This document shows positions 6,014-6,632 of a stretch of 6,632 nucleotides of DNA, in pieces. How positions within the stretch are numbered: position 1 is the first letter of the stretch; every line of letters starts with the position of its first letter. The stretch is from Rubrobacteraceae bacterium. GTDB taxonomy: Bacteria > Actinomycetota > Rubrobacteria > Rubrobacterales > Rubrobacteraceae. A program made the position numbers and the translations under genes. The notes beneath the pieces are model-generated. The model worked only from the letters and a program-made list of their open reading frames with translations, was not told where the DNA came from and did no database searches. The stretch is taken from positions 1 to 6,632 of the forward strand of contig JAJNDJ010000043.1 of assembly GCA_021156345.1 (NCBI GenBank), written 5' to 3'.

Positions 6014-6042
6014 ATAATAGGGTAGTGGCATGAGGATGTCAA
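6014..6042 (-). promoter_or_regulatory. tetR promoter
   Basis: On the leftward strand TTGACA (6042-6037), a perfect -35 box, and TATTAT (6019-6014), one base from the -10 consensus, are separated by 17 bp. This is the strongest promoter in the window. The predicted leader is about 32 bases and includes most of the operator and the ribosome site. Confidence 0.8.
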
Positions 6043-6138
6043 GCCTGGAGGCCGGTTCACTGCGTGAAGGAGACGGATTCTACGACGTTACCTGGGAGCG
6101 CAGGCTACCGGTAGGTGCAGCTACTCGGCCACCCGCGT

Positions 6139-6155
6139 TTCGCTTTGGAAGCGAA
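6139..6155. repeat. Seven-pair hairpin between the Pcs-like gene and tetR
   Basis: TTCGCTT (6139-6145) pairs perfectly with AAGCGAA (6149-6155) around a three-base loop. It is the third hairpin in a row downstream of the Pcs-like gene and may add to termination. There is no T-tract. Confidence 0.35.
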
Positions 6156-6166
6156 CAAGGAGCTGA

Positions 6167-6210
6167 CAGGCTGACAAGCGGAGGCGTCAGCCTGAGCGTG
6201 CTGAAACGCT
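6167..6210 (-). terminator. Tandem hairpins after the Pcs-like gene, probable terminator
   Basis: CAGGCTGAC (6167-6175) pairs with GTCAGCCTG (6186-6194) in a perfect nine-pair stem with a ten-base loop. Directly beside it AGCGT (6195-6199) pairs with ACGCT (6206-6210). Leftward transcription from the Pcs-like gene meets them about 30 bases past its stop codon, before the tetR promoter. What follows the larger stem is only mildly T-rich (CTCCTTGTTCGCTT). Confidence 0.5.
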
Positions 6211-6241
6211 GACCGGCACGGCTCGCCCTCTGCAATGTGCT

Positions 6242-6631
6242 TCAGGCTTGGCGCTCCTGGGTGCGGCTAGCTTCGAGCAGCTTGCCCGAGAGGTAGAGGC
6301 TGAGGCCGAAGTAGTAGACGAGGTAGAGGATGGAGAAGGCCAGAATAAGGGGGTCGGGGTCGGGCATCTGCCAGAGTATCGCTGCGTAGCTCGCGAGCCA
6401 CAGGGTGGTGAGCGTCAGGGAGAGCTTGCGGAAGGCGACCGTGCGCGTCGGGTAGACGTAGCGGATCGGGACGAAGACCAAAAACGAGCAGGCCACTAGC
6501 ACGGCGGCGAGCACCAGCGGGGCAGGATGGAAGACGATGGCGTAGAAGGCGACGACGTTGAAGTAGCTTGGGAAGCCGAGGAAGTAATGGTCTTCGGTCT
6601 TGGCGTCAACGCGGCAGAACTGGTAGCTGGA
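6242..6631 (-). CDS. CDP-alcohol phosphatidyltransferase, phosphatidylcholine synthase-like, C-terminal part
   Basis: The frame is open from the right edge to TGA at 6244-6242, giving 129 residues with the N-terminus missing. It begins SSYQFCRVDAKTEDHYFLGF, followed by PSYFNVVAFY, then several membrane segments including FLVFVPIRYVYPTRT. From memory, AKTEDHxFxGFPSYxN and FVPIRYxYPxRT are typical of bacterial phosphatidylcholine synthase (Pcs). Pcs is a membrane enzyme that joins choline to CDP-diacylglycerol. The diagnostic CDP-alcohol motif DGxxARx8GxxxDxxxD would lie outside the window, so neither activity nor head group can be confirmed; phosphatidylserine or another product is possible. 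It ends in a short hydrophilic tail. A GTG at 6514 is internal, not the start. It is separated from tetR by 266 bp with hairpins and a new promoter, so the two are probably transcribed apart. Confidence 0.82.
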   Translation of the reverse strand, partial: SSYQFCRVDAKTEDHYFLGFPSYFNVVAFYAIVFHPAPLVLAAVLVACSFLVFVPIRYVYPTRTVAFRKLSLTLTTLWLASYAAILWQMPDPDPLILAFSILYLVYYFGLSLYLSGKLLEASRTQERQA

Positions 6632-6632
6632 G

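Noticed and set aside
6013..6018. GATAAT as a rightward -10 box diverging from the tetR promoter
   Set aside because: No -35-like sequence sits at suitable spacing and no gene follows to the right.
6105..6114. CTACCGGTAG palindrome as a second operator
   Set aside because: It is unrelated to the AAAATGAACG half-site and lies about 60 bp above the -35 box; a 10-bp palindrome is expected by chance at this scale.
6030..6212. Rightward 60-residue open frame in the tetR upstream gap
   Set aside because: It begins inside the tetR promoter, has no ribosome site, runs through the tandem hairpins and resembles nothing known.
1..6632. CRISPR array, tRNA or rRNA gene, insertion sequence, toxin-antitoxin pair
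   Set aside because: No regularly spaced repeats, cloverleaf-like segments, transposase motifs or paired small genes were found in either strand.

Overview
The window is high-GC bacterial DNA from what is probably a deep-branching actinobacterium, perhaps Rubrobacter-like. This rests on base composition, codon choice and remembered resemblance of the acetyltransferase and M42 peptidase; no rRNA or other taxonomic marker is present. Eight protein genes are supported, two of them cut by the window edges.

Layout: positions 1-1138 read rightward and hold the C-terminal part of a TauE/SafE-family permease, then a complete type I signal peptidase (lepB). Everything after that reads leftward. From right to left these are the C-terminal part of a CDP-alcohol phosphatidyltransferase resembling phosphatidylcholine synthase (6632-6242), a TetR-family repressor (5975-5256), an unrecognised 295-residue protein (5193-4306), an M42 metallo-aminopeptidase (4029-2980), a GNAT acetyltransferase (2852-2073) and a cyclophilin-type prolyl isomerase (2003-1482). 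lepB and the cyclophilin gene converge on a 343-bp gap. That gap holds small hairpins, a dispersed-repeat-like palindrome and a possible decayed reading frame.

Regulation is the most informative part. The tetR gene has a near-consensus promoter (TTGACA, 17 bp, TATTAT). It is followed at once by a perfect 20-bp palindrome that should cover the transcription start, so autorepression is likely. The unknown gene lies 62 bp downstream on the same strand and probably shares this control. The M42 gene has its own promoter (TTGACG, 17 bp, TACGCT), which fixes its start codon and suggests a separate transcription unit. lepB may be transcribed as a leaderless mRNA.

Most genes are housekeeping or general metabolism: protein export and processing, protein folding, peptide breakdown, membrane lipid synthesis. 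They do not form one pathway. No mobile element, CRISPR array, RNA gene or defence system was seen. The best candidate for something undescribed is the TetR-controlled unknown protein, a modest rather than dramatic lead.
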